Source of the DNA: Methylovirgula ligni
GTDB lineage: Bacteria > Pseudomonadota > Alphaproteobacteria > Rhizobiales > Beijerinckiaceae
Length of the DNA stretch: 64,000 nucleotides
Direction: 5' to 3'
NCBI RefSeq assembly: GCF_004135935.1
Contig: NZ_CP025086.1
Span: forward strand, 1,922,001-1,986,000
The position numbers and the translations under genes are program-made. Below the pieces are notes generated by a model, which saw nothing but the letters and a program-made list of their open reading frames with translations, did no database searches and had not been told where the DNA came from. Positions 42,437-52,433 of the stretch are shown here, one piece after another (the stretch's first letter is position 1; each line of letters starts with the position of its first letter).

Positions 42437-44491
42437 ATGACGCTGATGGATTTTCGTTCGATATACGGCCAGGGCTTCGCGCGCGTCGCAGCTTGCGCGA
42501 CGACGTGCCGGCTCGCCGACCCCGTCGCAAACGGTGAGGCGATCCTCGCGGTTCTGGCGGAATTGGACGCCGATGCTGCCGCGCTCGCGGTGTTTCCCGA
42601 GCTTTCGCTGACCGGCTATGCGATCGACGATCTTTTGTTGCAGGACACGCTGCACGCTGCGGTCGCCCGCGCGGTGGATCGCCTCGTCGCTGCTTCCGCC
42701 GACCTCATGCCGCTGATCCTCGTCGGCGCACCGCTGCGCCATCAGGGCCGGCTGTATAATTGCGCCCTTGCCATCCATCGCGGCCGCTTGCTGGGCGTCG
42801 TCCCGAAAATCCATCTGCCGAATTATCGCGAGTTCTACGAGCGGCGGCATTTCGCGTCCGGCGATGCGACGGAGGGCGGCGAGATCATTGTCGGCGCGCA
42901 TACCGCGCCGTTCGGTCCGGACCTTCTTTTTGCCGCCGAGGACATCGAGGGCTTCGTGGTTCACGCCGAAATCTGCGAGGATTTCTGGGTGCCCGTGCCG
43001 CAGTCTTCGCTTGCGGCACTCGCCGGCGCGACGGTGCTCGCCAATCTTTCAGCGAGCAATATCACTATCGGCAAGGCCGATACGCGCCGGCTCCTGATAC
43101 AATCGCAATCGCAGCGCTGTCTTTCGGCCTATCTTTATTCCGCTGCCGGAAAGGGCGAGTCGACGACCGATCTCGCCTGGGACGGCCAGACGACGATCGC
43201 CGAGAACGGGGTGATCCTCGCCGAATCGCCGCGCTTCGCCGAGTCGGCACAATTCGTCGCCGCGGACATCGACCTCGAACTTCTGGCGCAGGAGCGGTTG
43301 CGGCAAGGTACATTCGATGACAACCGCCGCCATATCGGGGTTACCGCTGACGACTTCCGGCGCATCTCTTTCCGGCTGGGGCCGCCCAAGGGCGACATCG
43401 GGCTCCTGCGCGACGTCGCGCGCTTTCCCTTCGTTCCGGCCGATCCCGCGCGGCTGGAGCAGGATTGCTATGAGGCTTACAATATCCAGGTGACGGCGCT
43501 GGAGCAGCGGCTCGCTGCGTCGAAAATCGACAAGCTTGTCATCGGCGTTTCCGGCGGCCTCGATTCCACGCACGCGCTCATCGTCGCCGCCAAAGCGATG
43601 GATCGCCTCGGCAAGCCGCGCAGCAACATCCTCGCCTATACGATGCCCGGCTTCGCCACGAGCGAGACGACGAAGAGCAACGCGATCGCGCTGATGGAGG
43701 CGCTCGGCGTAACGGCCAAAGAGCTCGACATCACCGAAACCGCGCGGCTGATGCTCAAAGAGATCGGCCATCCTTACAGCGCCGGCAAGAAGGTCTATGA
43801 CGTGACTTTCGAGAACGTCCAGGCGGGGCTGCGCACGGATTATCTGTTCCGGCTGGCGAATCTTCATGGCGGTCTAGTGCTCGGCACCGGCGATCTGTCG
43901 GAGCTTGCGCTCGGCTGGTGTACTTATGGCGTCGGCGATCAGATGTCGCATTATGCGGTCAATGCCGGCGTGCCGAAGACCTTGATCCAGTATTTGATCC
44001 GCTGGTGCATCGCGACCGGGCAATATGCGCCGCCGGTGCTCGCGACACTCGATTCGATCCTGCATACGGAGATTACGCCGGAGCTGGTCCCGGCGGGGGC
44101 GGGCGGAGAAGTGCAAAGCACCGAGGCGTTCATCGGCCCCTACGAATTGCAGGACTTCAACCTCTTCTATGTCCTGCGCTATGGCTTCCGGCCGGCCAAG
44201 ATCGCTTTTCTCGCCGAGGCCGCTTGGGCCCATGTCGGCAAGGGCGCATGGCCGCAGGATTTTCCGGAAGATCGCCGTCATGCCTACGATCTGGCGCAAA
44301 TCCGGCGCTGGCTTGAAGTTTTCATCCGCCGCTTCTTCGGCTTCAGCCAATTCAAGCGCTCGGCGCTGCCGAACGGGCCGAAGGTCGTCGCCGGCGGATC
44401 GCTGTCGCCGCGCAGCGACTGGCGCGCGCCGTCCGATGGCAATGCGCAAGCCTGGCTCGACGATCTCGCTCGCCATGTCCCGAAGGCTTAG
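42437..44491 (+). CDS. nadE: Glutamine-dependent NAD+ synthetase
   Basis: A 684-residue NadE. The N-terminal nitrilase-type glutaminase has Glu in FPELSLTGY, Lys in VPKIHLPNY and the nucleophile Cys in EICEDFW. The C-terminal synthetase has the PP-loop GVSGGLDSTHA and LGTGDLSELALGW. It makes NAD from deamido-NAD using glutamine. The length suits the long actinobacterial/alphaproteobacterial type. Starts at 42437 and 42446 are both possible. Confidence 0.96.
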   Translation: MTLMDFRSIYGQGFARVAACATTCRLADPVANGEAILAVLAELDADAAALAVFPELSLTGYAIDDLLLQDTLHAAVARAVDRLVAASADLMPLILVGAPLRHQGRLYNCALAIHRGRLLGVVPKIHLPNYREFYERRHFASGDATEGGEIIVGAHTAPFGPDLLFAAEDIEGFVVHAEICEDFWVPVPQSSLAALAGATVLANLSASNITIGKADTRRLLIQSQSQRCLSAYLYSAAGKGESTTDLAWDGQTTIAENGVILAESPRFAESAQFVAADIDLELLAQERLRQGTFDDNRRHIGVTADDFRRISFRLGPPKGDIGLLRDVARFPFVPADPARLEQDCYEAYNIQVTALEQRLAASKIDKLVIGVSGGLDSTHALIVAAKAMDRLGKPRSNILAYTMPGFATSETTKSNAIALMEALGVTAKELDITETARLMLKEIGHPYSAGKKVYDVTFENVQAGLRTDYLFRLANLHGGLVLGTGDLSELALGWCTYGVGDQMSHYAVNAGVPKTLIQYLIRWCIATGQYAPPVLATLDSILHTEITPELVPAGAGGEVQSTEAFIGPYELQDFNLFYVLRYGFRPAKIAFLAEAAWAHVGKGAWPQDFPEDRRHAYDLAQIRRWLEVFIRRFFGFSQFKRSALPNGPKVVAGGSLSPRSDWRAPSDGNAQAWLDDLARHVPKA

Positions 44492-44717
44492 GCGTGCTTC
44501 GTCTGTAAGCTAATGATTCTCATGATGATAATGCGTCTCTACGGCGGCGGACGCGATGTGCGGTGCGCGCGGGAGGCCCTCGGCCTGCGCGCAAAAATTT
44601 CACGCAAGCGCCTGGCGCCGATCATGTCTTTCTCTTGCGGCGTTTCGCAAGCGGGCTAGTCTAGAAGCGCGCCGCCGATCATTCGGGCTGAACGCGGCGA
44701 CCTTCGGGAGAGCGGTC

Positions 44718-46016
44718 ATGACCGAGACCATCATCGACGGCGAGACCTTCAACATTATCGTCGAAGGCCAGCCGGATGCCCCGGCGATTCTGCTGGCGCA
44801 TTCGCTGGGCACCAATCTTCATCTTTTCGATCATCAGGTCGCGGCCCTGAAGCCGCATTTCCGTCTCGTGCGCTATGATTTGCGCGGCCATGGGGGCAGC
44901 CAGATAACCCCCGCGCCTTATTCGCTTGCGAAGCTCGGGCGAGATGCGCTGGCGGTTCTCGACGCGCTCAAGATCGACAAGGTGGATCTCATCGGCGCGT
45001 CGGCGGGCGGGCTCGTCAGCCTTTGGCTGCTGCGCCATGCGCCGGAGCGGATCGGCCGCGCCGTGCTCGCCAATACCGCGGCCCGGATCGGCACGGCGGA
45101 AAACTGGAACGAGCGAATCCGCATCGTGACGGAAAATGGCGTCGGTACTCTGGCGCCGGCCCTGATCGAAAACTGGTTCACCCGGTCTTATCGCGAGCAG
45201 CATCCCGCGGAAGTCAGCCACTTCGAGGAGACGGCCGCGGCGACGAGCGTGGAAGGCTATGCCGGTGCCTCTGCCGCGCTTCGCGACGCGGACCTGCGCG
45301 AAGACCTGCGTGAGATAACTCATCCCGTCCTCGTCATCGTCGGTCGTCATGATCCGGTGACGCCGCCGGGTGTCGGCGCTTTGGTCGCGAGTTCGATCCC
45401 GAATGCCAAACTGGTGACGCTGGAAGCGGCGCATCTGTCGGCGGTCGAAGCCGCCGAGGCGTTCAACGATGCGGTGCTGGAGTTCCTTCTCGGCGCTGCC
45501 GAGGAGAAATCCACCGCGGAGGAAAAGCCTGCGCCGGCCGCACCGAAAAAGCCTCGCGTGCCGCGTCAGCCCAAGCCGAAGGCAGCGGAGCCCGTGGCGT
45601 CGGTGCCTGAAAAGCCGCCGATTGTTTCCGCGCCCAAGCCCTTGGCGAAGAAATCGCCGACAAAGAAATCTCCGGCGCGTAAAGCTGCAGTGAAAAAGCG
45701 GGTGGCGAAAAAAGCCGTACCCAAGAAGAAGGCCGTGGCCAAGAAGGCAACCGCCAAGAAAACGGTGCGCAAGCTCGCCGCCAAGAAACGTGTCGCCCGC
45801 AAAGCCGCGGTCAAGAAGAGCTCCGTCCGCAAAGCCGCCATAAAGAAGCGCCCGGTGAAGAAAGTGGCGCGCAAGGCGACGCCGAAGAAATCCGCTCGCA
45901 AGGTTGTGGCGAAACGCAAGGTCGCGGCGAAACGCACGGTGAAAAAGCCGGTGCGGAAAACAGTCGCGAAGAAGTCGCCACGCAAGGTTACGCGACGCCG
46001 GGCCGGGCGGCGCTAG
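44718..46016 (+). CDS. Enol-lactonase-like hydrolase fused to a histone-H1-like tail
   Basis: A 432-residue protein. Residues 1-260 are an alpha/beta hydrolase resembling 3-oxoadipate enol-lactonase (PcaD): HSLGTNLHLFDHQ, nucleophile Ser95 in LIGASAGGL, Asp in GRHDPVTPP and the terminal His in EAAHLSAVE. A Pro/Ala linker (about 265-310) leads to roughly 120 residues of Lys/Ala/Arg repeats (KKSPARKAAVKKRVAKK), like the nucleic-acid-binding tails of bacterial histone H1-like proteins. The frame is continuous. No other pca genes are nearby. Start ATG 44718 is preferred to an open frame from 44556. Confidence 0.85.
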   Translation: MTETIIDGETFNIIVEGQPDAPAILLAHSLGTNLHLFDHQVAALKPHFRLVRYDLRGHGGSQITPAPYSLAKLGRDALAVLDALKIDKVDLIGASAGGLVSLWLLRHAPERIGRAVLANTAARIGTAENWNERIRIVTENGVGTLAPALIENWFTRSYREQHPAEVSHFEETAAATSVEGYAGASAALRDADLREDLREITHPVLVIVGRHDPVTPPGVGALVASSIPNAKLVTLEAAHLSAVEAAEAFNDAVLEFLLGAAEEKSTAEEKPAPAAPKKPRVPRQPKPKAAEPVASVPEKPPIVSAPKPLAKKSPTKKSPARKAAVKKRVAKKAVPKKKAVAKKATAKKTVRKLAAKKRVARKAAVKKSSVRKAAIKKRPVKKVARKATPKKSARKVVAKRKVAAKRTVKKPVRKTVAKKSPRKVTRRRAGRR

Positions 46017-46032
46017 AGCATCGGCCCGTGCC

Positions 46033-47472
46033 TTACGAAGAAGCCTGGAGCCGCGCGAGAATCGGGCGCAGCCGCGCGATGATGATTTCACGCAGCCCGG
46101 CGATGTCGAAATAGCAGATGAAGAGCGTGTAGATCAGCGTGCCGGCGAGCACCTGTACTGCAAGAGTGAGGAAGCCGGGATTGTGCTCGCGGAGCGGCAG
46201 CAGCGCTGCCGCCATGGCTGCGGTGCCGAGCACGGCAAGAGCGAGATCGCGCAGGCGCGGCCATTGCGGCTTGGTAAATTTCGCCATCACGATCAGCGCC
46301 ACGAGTGCGGACATATAAGCGCCGGTCTGCGCGATGGCGAAGCTCGAAGCGTCCGGGTTCCTCGGCAGGACGAGGATGAGCAGGGCGTCGACGATACAGG
46401 CGATGACCGCGGCGGCGATGAGCGGCGCGGTGCGCTTGGCGATCTGGAAGATCGGGCTGATCGCGAAGAGGATTAGCGCCGAGCTGAACAGGCCCGCCAT
46501 CATCAGGGTGAGGAGTTTGGCGAAGGGGCCGCGATAGGCGAGCGGCACGATCACATGCTGGATAGACGGCAGGGTCAGCCAGATTCCCGTGCAGGCGGGC
46601 AGCACGATGGCGATGACGATCGCCATATTGCGCGCCACCTGATCCTTGGCAGGGCTTGGTCCATGCTCGTCGTGCAGCGCGACGGCGATCTGGAACAGCA
46701 CGACATCGAGAGCCGAGCCGATCGCCTGGATCGCCTTGCTGCCGAGATCATAGGCAAGCGAGAACTGGCCCGTCTCCGAGAAGCCGTAGAGCGTCGCGAT
46801 GATCGAGCGGTTGGCGAGCGGAATGGCAAGATAGAGCACATTGGCGAGGACGATCGGCATCGAATAGGCGAGAATCGATTTGGCGATCGCACGGCTCGCA
46901 TGTGCGCGCTTGGCATCGTGATCGCGCAGCGCCGCACGGGCGGTGATGACGGCGCCCGACATGCTGATGATCGTGCCGATCAGCGCCATTTTGGCCGAAC
47001 CGAACAGAAAGGCGCCGCCGCCCGTCAGCACTAGTGCCAAGGCGTTCTTGACGAGGATCAGCCTTGTATAGAGCCGGTCGTGGAAGCGGGCGCGGACGAG
47101 GGCGGTATTATAGTCGAAGACACCGTTCGAGACGGCGCAAATGAGGGCAAGCGCAATCAGGCTGTTCGACAGGGTGAAATGCGCGCCGGAAAGAAACAGC
47201 AGGCTGGCCGCGACGCTCATCGACAGGGCGATGACGATGAAGGTGACGTCGAGCGTCGCCCGCAGGGTGGGATCTTCCTTGCGCACGCGCTCGGAATAAA
47301 ACCGCGTCGCGCCGAGGCGCAGGCAATCGAAAAAGCCGGTCTGCACCGCGACCGCCACAGCGAAAGCGAGCGCGAAACGGCCGTATTCAGCCGGCCCCAG
47401 AAACTTCGCGACCAGCAGCCCGATCGCGAAATTGCAGAGCACGTTGAAGACAAAGGCGGCGAGAACCCTCAT
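46033..47472 (-). CDS. Polysaccharide flippase (MOP superfamily)
   Basis: A 479-residue inner-membrane protein with about 12-14 hydrophobic helices, of the MATE/Wzx polysaccharide-export group. It begins MRVLAAFVFNVLCNFAIGLL with KFLGPAEYGRFALAFA, a recurrent Wzx-family start. Likely flips lipid-linked glycan. No polysaccharide genes flank it, so its glycan is unknown. It ends 16 bases from the hydrolase stop. Confidence 0.85.
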   Translation of the reverse strand: MRVLAAFVFNVLCNFAIGLLVAKFLGPAEYGRFALAFAVAVAVQTGFFDCLRLGATRFYSERVRKEDPTLRATLDVTFIVIALSMSVAASLLFLSGAHFTLSNSLIALALICAVSNGVFDYNTALVRARFHDRLYTRLILVKNALALVLTGGGAFLFGSAKMALIGTIISMSGAVITARAALRDHDAKRAHASRAIAKSILAYSMPIVLANVLYLAIPLANRSIIATLYGFSETGQFSLAYDLGSKAIQAIGSALDVVLFQIAVALHDEHGPSPAKDQVARNMAIVIAIVLPACTGIWLTLPSIQHVIVPLAYRGPFAKLLTLMMAGLFSSALILFAISPIFQIAKRTAPLIAAAVIACIVDALLILVLPRNPDASSFAIAQTGAYMSALVALIVMAKFTKPQWPRLRDLALAVLGTAAMAAALLPLREHNPGFLTLAVQVLAGTLIYTLFICYFDIAGLREIIIARLRPILARLQASS

Positions 47473-47710
47473 GCCTTCGGCTCAGGGGCTGGGGCAAACG
47501 CTAAGCGCGGGGGAGCGCCGGAGGAGGCTGTAGCTTGGCATGGTTCTCTTTGGCTTGCTTTCCATAGCGATTCCTGTGGGGAATGTCTTGCCGTAAAGCT
47601 GCCGCGCCGTCGCTGAACCGGGGTTAAACGGCTCCCCGTGGCCTGAGCGTCACGTAAGTGTGACGCTTCCGGCTTTCTTCACCCCTTTATTCAGTCTAAG
47701 AAACCAGCCG

Positions 47711-48442
47711 ATGGTCAATAACGTCACGCTTTCGGCCGCCGCAGCGGCGGGGCTTCTCTCGTTCCTTAGCCCCTGCGTTCTGCCGCTGGTTCCGCCCTAT
47801 CTCACCTTCATCGCGGGCACGACGATCGAAGATGTCGCGACGCAGAAGATCGCGCGCGCGCGGCGCGACATTTTTCTTGCCGCCATCCTTTTCGTTCTGG
47901 GTTTTTCGACAGTTTTCGTGGCGCTGGGCGCGACGGCCTCGTTCTTCGGCCAGATATTGCGCGCCCATATCGCCACGCTGTCGCTTCTCGCGGGCCTGGC
48001 GATCATCGCCATGGGCCTGCATTTTCTCGGGCTTTTCCGGATCGGCATGCTTTACCGCGAAAAGCGGCTCGACGTGCAGAAGCCGTTCGGACTCTGGGGC
48101 GCCTATATTATGGGGCTCGCCTTCGCTTTCGGCTGGACGCCCTGCATCGGGCCGATCCTCGCTGCCATTCTGGCGATCGCCGCCTCGGAGGAGACGGCAG
48201 CGCGGGGCGCTGGCCTGCTCGCGGTCTATTCCTTCGGCCTCGGCATTCCCTTCCTGCTGGCCGCGGCGGCGCTGGAGCCTTTCCTCGGCTTCCTGAAAAG
48301 ATTCCGCGCGCATTTCGGCGCGGTCGAGCGCGTCGTCGGCGTATTGCTGGTGGCAACGGGCATCGCCTTTCTCACCGGTACGATGCAGAACCTGTCGTTC
48401 TGGCTGCTGCAGGCCTTTCCAGGTCTCGCCCATCTGGGGTGA
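47711..48442 (+). CDS. ccdA: Cytochrome c biogenesis protein CcdA
   Basis: A 243-residue six-helix membrane protein that carries reducing equivalents across the inner membrane for c-type cytochrome maturation. The first helix contains the redox Cys (LLSFLSPCVLPLVPPYL) and the fourth the partner (FGWTPCIGPILA). It starts at ATG 47711; a GTG 17 codons upstream is in frame but unneeded. Its stop is one base from the convergent ABC-protein stop. Confidence 0.93.
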   Translation: MVNNVTLSAAAAAGLLSFLSPCVLPLVPPYLTFIAGTTIEDVATQKIARARRDIFLAAILFVLGFSTVFVALGATASFFGQILRAHIATLSLLAGLAIIAMGLHFLGLFRIGMLYREKRLDVQKPFGLWGAYIMGLAFAFGWTPCIGPILAAILAIAASEETAARGAGLLAVYSFGLGIPFLLAAAALEPFLGFLKRFRAHFGAVERVVGVLLVATGIAFLTGTMQNLSFWLLQAFPGLAHLG

Positions 48443-48443
48443 G

Positions 48444-49589
48444 CTACCGGCTCGTCTCGTCATATTCGAGTTGATCCTCGTAGCCGCGCTTCCAGACGTA
48501 AATCTGATAATCCGGCGTCGTGACATCGCCCTTCGCATCGTAAGTGAGCGTTCCCAGCACGGTCTTGAATGGCCGGCCGGAATGGATCGCCTTGGCTATC
48601 GCGGCTGGCTCGAATGTTCCCGCGGCCTCTGCGGCCTGCGCCAACACTTCGACGGCGGCATAGGCATAGAGCGTGAAAACCTCCAGATCGATTTTGCGCG
48701 CCTTGAATTCTCTCATCACAGCCGCCGCCTGTGGGCTGTGGCGCGGATCGGTCGGGAAGGTCATCAGTGCGCCCTCGACCGCGCTCCCGCCGGCAAGGGC
48801 AAATTCGTCCGAGGCGAGAGAATCGCTGCCCACGAACAGCGCCCGCACCCCTTCCGCGCGCATCTCCTTGACGAGTTGGCCCGCATCGTTGCCATCGCCG
48901 CTCCAATAGACAACGTCGGCTGCCGCGGCCTTGATCCGGCCGACGAGCCCGCCGTCGTCGCCGTCCTTGTCGATGCCGGCATAGAGCACATCCGCGATCC
49001 CGGCTTTTGCCAGACGGGCGCGCAGATCGTCGGCGCGCTTTTTCCCGGAGGCGGTGTTGTCGTAGACGATCGCGATCCGTTTTTCTGTCCGCGCTTCCAG
49101 GAATGTGGCGGCGACGGCGCTCTGCTGATCGTCGCGTCCGCAGGTGCGGAACATCAGATCGAGGCCCCGCTCGGTGATCTGCGGATTGGTTGCCGAGGCC
49201 GTGATGTCGAGGATCGAATGGTTGGCGTAGATTTCCGAGGCGGCCAATGTCAGGCTCGATTGGAAATGGCCGATCACAAGGGAGATTTTCTCGGCGACGA
49301 AGCGGTTGGCGACATTGAGCGCCTGTTTCAACTCGCCGCGATCGTCGGCGGCGACAATGACGAGCTTCTGCCCGCGCACGCCGCCCGTTGCGTTGATGTC
49401 GGCCGCCGCCTGCTCCGCGCCGTTGCGCAATTCGATGCCGAAGACGGCATCCGGTCCGCTCAAGGGCGCCGCAAGCCCGATGCGGACCTCCGCGAAAGAG
49501 GGCGGTGAGAGCAGAAGCAGGGTGAAAAGGCCCGTCAAAAGGCCATAGACAAGGGCTTTCGCCAGCTTTCCCTGAATGTTTCCCCTCAT
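48444..49589 (-). CDS. Branched-chain amino-acid-type ABC substrate-binding protein
   Basis: A 381-residue periplasmic binding protein of the LivJ family. A signal peptide (LLTGLFTLLLLSPPSFAEVR) precedes RIGLAAPLSGPDAVFG, then ADINATGGVRGQKLVIV and the fold's hinge segments. Ligand unknown; no permease or ATPase is adjacent, so it may be an orphan. Start ATG 49589 is preferred because it places the signal peptide first. Confidence 0.9.
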   Translation of the reverse strand: MRGNIQGKLAKALVYGLLTGLFTLLLLSPPSFAEVRIGLAAPLSGPDAVFGIELRNGAEQAAADINATGGVRGQKLVIVAADDRGELKQALNVANRFVAEKISLVIGHFQSSLTLAASEIYANHSILDITASATNPQITERGLDLMFRTCGRDDQQSAVAATFLEARTEKRIAIVYDNTASGKKRADDLRARLAKAGIADVLYAGIDKDGDDGGLVGRIKAAAADVVYWSGDGNDAGQLVKEMRAEGVRALFVGSDSLASDEFALAGGSAVEGALMTFPTDPRHSPQAAAVMREFKARKIDLEVFTLYAYAAVEVLAQAAEAAGTFEPAAIAKAIHSGRPFKTVLGTLTYDAKGDVTTPDYQIYVWKRGYEDQLEYDETSR

Positions 49590-49689
49590 GCGGCCTTGGC
49601 CTTTGTTTATTGATTTGGTGTAGTTATCTATCTGACTGAAACGCCGCCCGGACGGGGCGGTCTGGCCTCGGAGGCGCGGAAGCAAGCTT

Positions 49690-50196
49690 ATGGACGCGGT
49701 TATTCATGACAGGTTTTCGGTTGAGCCGGAACATTTCCGCGAGGCGATGAGCCGGGTGGGCTCTGCGGTTCATATCGTGACGACGGGCGGACCTGCGGGC
49801 GCGGCTGGCGTGACCGCCAATGCCGTCACGTCGGTAACCGCCGAGCCGCCGACAATGCTGTTTTGTCTCAACAAGTCATCGCGCGCCGCGCCGCTGCTGC
49901 TGGAAAACGGCGTCTTCTGCGTCAATACGCTGGCGAGCGCGGATCAGGAACTGTCCGATATTTTCGCCGGCCGGACGGAGCATAGCCTCGAAGAGCGCTT
50001 TGCCGCCGCGACATGGCGGACGCTGACGACCGGGGCGCCCGTGCTGACCTCGGCGCTGGCCGTGTTCGATTGCCGGCTGATCGAGAGCCGGGAAATCTCG
50101 ACGCATCTGATCCTGATCGGACAGGTGGAGGCGGTGCAGGTCGCTCCGAGGAGCGAAGCTCTGCTCTACCTGCACCGCAGCTATCGGCAGATCTGA
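49690..50196 (+). CDS. Flavin reductase
   Basis: A 168-residue flavin reductase-like FMN-binding protein (VGSAVHIVTTGGPAGAAGVTANAVTSV, then PPTMLFCLNKSS). It supplies reduced flavin to a two-component monooxygenase; the partner is not in the window. GGAAG precedes the ATG. Confidence 0.88.
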   Translation: MDAVIHDRFSVEPEHFREAMSRVGSAVHIVTTGGPAGAAGVTANAVTSVTAEPPTMLFCLNKSSRAAPLLLENGVFCVNTLASADQELSDIFAGRTEHSLEERFAAATWRTLTTGAPVLTSALAVFDCRLIESREISTHLILIGQVEAVQVAPRSEALLYLHRSYRQI

Positions 50197-50198
50197 GT

Positions 50199-50702
50199 TT
50201 ATTCGCGCGAGAACAATTCGCCCTCCGGCGAGATGATTTTCGGCGCACCGGCGAGGCCCGCGGGGCGATTGCGCGTGCGGGCGCGTGGGCGCCTGGCGCG
50301 GATGAGTACCCGGCGCCGGCTCGGGCGGCGGGTCGCGCGCCGCGCAGGTGGTGTGCCGATAGTCTCGTCGAGCAGCGCCGGCATGGCGAAGAACCGCGCC
50401 CAGGTGCTCCATTGGTCGACGAGGGCAGCGATGTCGTTGGCGCGCGCCAGCGTCACCGAAAGATCGGTATCGCTGTGGGCCAGGCTGAGGCGATAGAATT
50501 GCCGTTCGAGCTTGTCCTCGCGGCTGAGGACAACGCCGCGATAAGCCTGGATCGGGATGGCGAGCCGCATCTTGACCCCGGCGAGCGCGCGCTCGATGCG
50601 CACGTCCCGCGGGTTCAACCGGACGGTCCGCGTGCCGCCGTCGGCGCGCTGGTCGCGCTCGCAATAGGCAAGGCCTTCGGGGTTGCGGTCGAGTTTCGGC
50701 AT
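50199..50702 (-). CDS. DUF6101-type hypothetical protein
   Basis: A 167-residue protein of a Rhizobiales-specific family (DUF6101-like), starting MPKLDRNPEGLAYCERDQRA, with VRLNPRDVRIERALAGVKMR and a strongly basic C-terminus. Function unknown. Its stop is two bases beyond the flavin reductase stop, convergent. ATG 50702 is preferred to an open frame from 50849. Confidence 0.75.
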   Translation of the reverse strand: MPKLDRNPEGLAYCERDQRADGGTRTVRLNPRDVRIERALAGVKMRLAIPIQAYRGVVLSREDKLERQFYRLSLAHSDTDLSVTLARANDIAALVDQWSTWARFFAMPALLDETIGTPPARRATRRPSRRRVLIRARRPRARTRNRPAGLAGAPKIISPEGELFSRE

Positions 50703-51030
50703 GGCGTTCTCCGCTGGGCTTGATGAAGGAGGATAGCCTGCTGCAAGATCCGCGAAATGACTATTAAGCAATTGATTTAAATACAGATTTTTGACTTGAT
50801 GCTTGCTCGGAGGTTGGCGGAAACGGCGCAATTTTAATGAAAAACTCATCTCCGCGTCCTATTTACGGATCATGGGAGATCGGTCCGCCAACATGGCGAT
50901 GCGGCCTGAATTTTGCTCCGTTTCAGATGGAAATTGGCGGACATTGATCAAAGGCGCGCAATCATCGCAATTCGACGGGCGCGTCTTTGGCGCTTCGGCG
51001 CGCTCCGCTCCAAACCAAGGCCCGGCAAGC

Positions 51031-51933
51031 ATGAATGCGCCGCTTCCAAACCGGCCTGTCGAGGGTGAGCCGCGTAGCGCGGCGGGCCTCGCGCCTGAAA
51101 GGCGGAATTCGGACGTGGAGCCATTGTCGCATGATCATGCGCTTGTCGCCGCGTTGACCGATGTCACCAGGGCCGCGGGAGCGCTCGCGCAGGAATATTT
51201 CCGTCCGGGGGAAAAGACTTCGGCACCGATCCACCGCAAGGAGGACGGCTCGCCGGTCACCGAGGCTGATCTTGCCGTCAATCGCTTTCTCGAGCAGCGC
51301 CTGCGCGGGCTTTTGCCGGCGGCCGGTTGGCTGTCCGAGGAATCCGCCGACGCGCCGGAGCGGCGGGACGGCGAGCTTGTATTGGTCGTCGATCCGATCG
51401 ACGGAACGCGCGCCTTTGCGACGGGCAATCCGGTCTGGGCGGTTTCGGTCGCGCTCGTCGATCGTCATCGCCCGGTCATCGGCATCGTTCACGCGCCGGC
51501 CCTCGCGGAAACCTATGTCGGGGTCAAGGACGCCGGCGCACGGCTCAACGGCCGGGCGATCGAGGTCTCGCGCCGTCGGAGTTTCGATGCCGAGGCGATG
51601 GTTGGCGGCCCCTTCGGCTTCGCGCAGCGGCTACGCAGTGCCGGACTTGAATTCGAGCTGCTGCCGAAAATTCCCTCGCTCGCGGTCCGCGTCTCGAAAG
51701 TGGCGGCGGGGGCGCTCGATGCCGCGCTCATTTCCGCCAATGCGCATGATTGGGATATTGCCGCCTGCGATCTGATCGTTACCGAGGCCGGGGGCACGTT
51801 GCGGAGCCTGCGCGGCCGCCAGCCGCTCTATAACCGCGTCCACACGATGCACGGCGAATTGGTGGCGGGGCCCGAGGTGTTGCTGGCGCAACTTGCCGCC
51901 GCGGACGGCCACGCCACGGCGCCCGAGCTTTAG
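51031..51933 (+). CDS. cysQ: 3'(2'),5'-bisphosphate nucleotidase (CysQ)
   Basis: A 300-residue inositol-monophosphatase-fold enzyme. Metal motifs are EESADAPE, DPIDGTRAF and the C-terminal WDIAACDLIVTEAGG. The closest role is PAP hydrolysis (CysQ); inositol monophosphatase is the alternative. It opens the cysQ-DUF4170-waaA-DUF2093 series typical of Rhizobiales. The frame extends upstream to 50803 but ATG 51031 fits the family length. Confidence 0.88.
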   Translation: MNAPLPNRPVEGEPRSAAGLAPERRNSDVEPLSHDHALVAALTDVTRAAGALAQEYFRPGEKTSAPIHRKEDGSPVTEADLAVNRFLEQRLRGLLPAAGWLSEESADAPERRDGELVLVVDPIDGTRAFATGNPVWAVSVALVDRHRPVIGIVHAPALAETYVGVKDAGARLNGRAIEVSRRRSFDAEAMVGGPFGFAQRLRSAGLEFELLPKIPSLAVRVSKVAAGALDAALISANAHDWDIAACDLIVTEAGGTLRSLRGRQPLYNRVHTMHGELVAGPEVLLAQLAAADGHATAPEL

Positions 51934-51995
51934 TTCTTGCCCGTTTTTTGCTAAACGTCCTTCGCCATCCACGTTCCCAATCCAACAGGTATTTT

Positions 51996-52238
51996 ATGGC
52001 GGCGGACGAACACAAACAGCGTCTTCATCTCGTCTTCGGCGGCGAACTCGTCGACCTCGACGGTACCGAATTCCGCGATCTCGATGCTATCGACATCGTC
52101 GGGATATTCCCGGATTATCAATCGGCCTACAAAGCCTGGCGGACGCGGGCGCAAGCGACGGTCGATAATGCCCATATGCGCTATTTCGTAGCGCATCTGC
52201 ACCGCCTGCTCGATCCGGCGGAGCCGCCAAAGAGTTGA
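51996..52238 (+). CDS. DUF4170 family protein
   Basis: An 80-residue protein of DUF4170, found beside waaA in Rhizobiales. It has the YKAWRTRAQATVDNAHMRYF core and the LHRLLDP C-terminus. Function unknown, probably linked to lipid A-core synthesis by location. ATG 51996. Confidence 0.88.
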   Translation: MAADEHKQRLHLVFGGELVDLDGTEFRDLDAIDIVGIFPDYQSAYKAWRTRAQATVDNAHMRYFVAHLHRLLDPAEPPKS

Positions 52239-52433
52239 GGCGGCGCCGAATTGGCATCAGATATTTGTTTTTTTGAACAAATTGTACGCCAAAGCCCGTC
52301 GCGACCGGCTTTGGCCAAACTTCCTTCAAATGCGTTCCGTACAACCTTCAGGCGCTTGATTGCGCCGCCGTCTGGTTATTGACTATTTTCGGCTGGCCTC
52401 GTCGCTTGTGCCCCTCCCACAGCGTCTCATAAC

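Noticed and set aside
42122-42964. Leftward frame overlapping the start of nadE
   Set aside because: Mostly antisense to the nadE glutaminase domain; no recognisable fold or ribosome-binding site.
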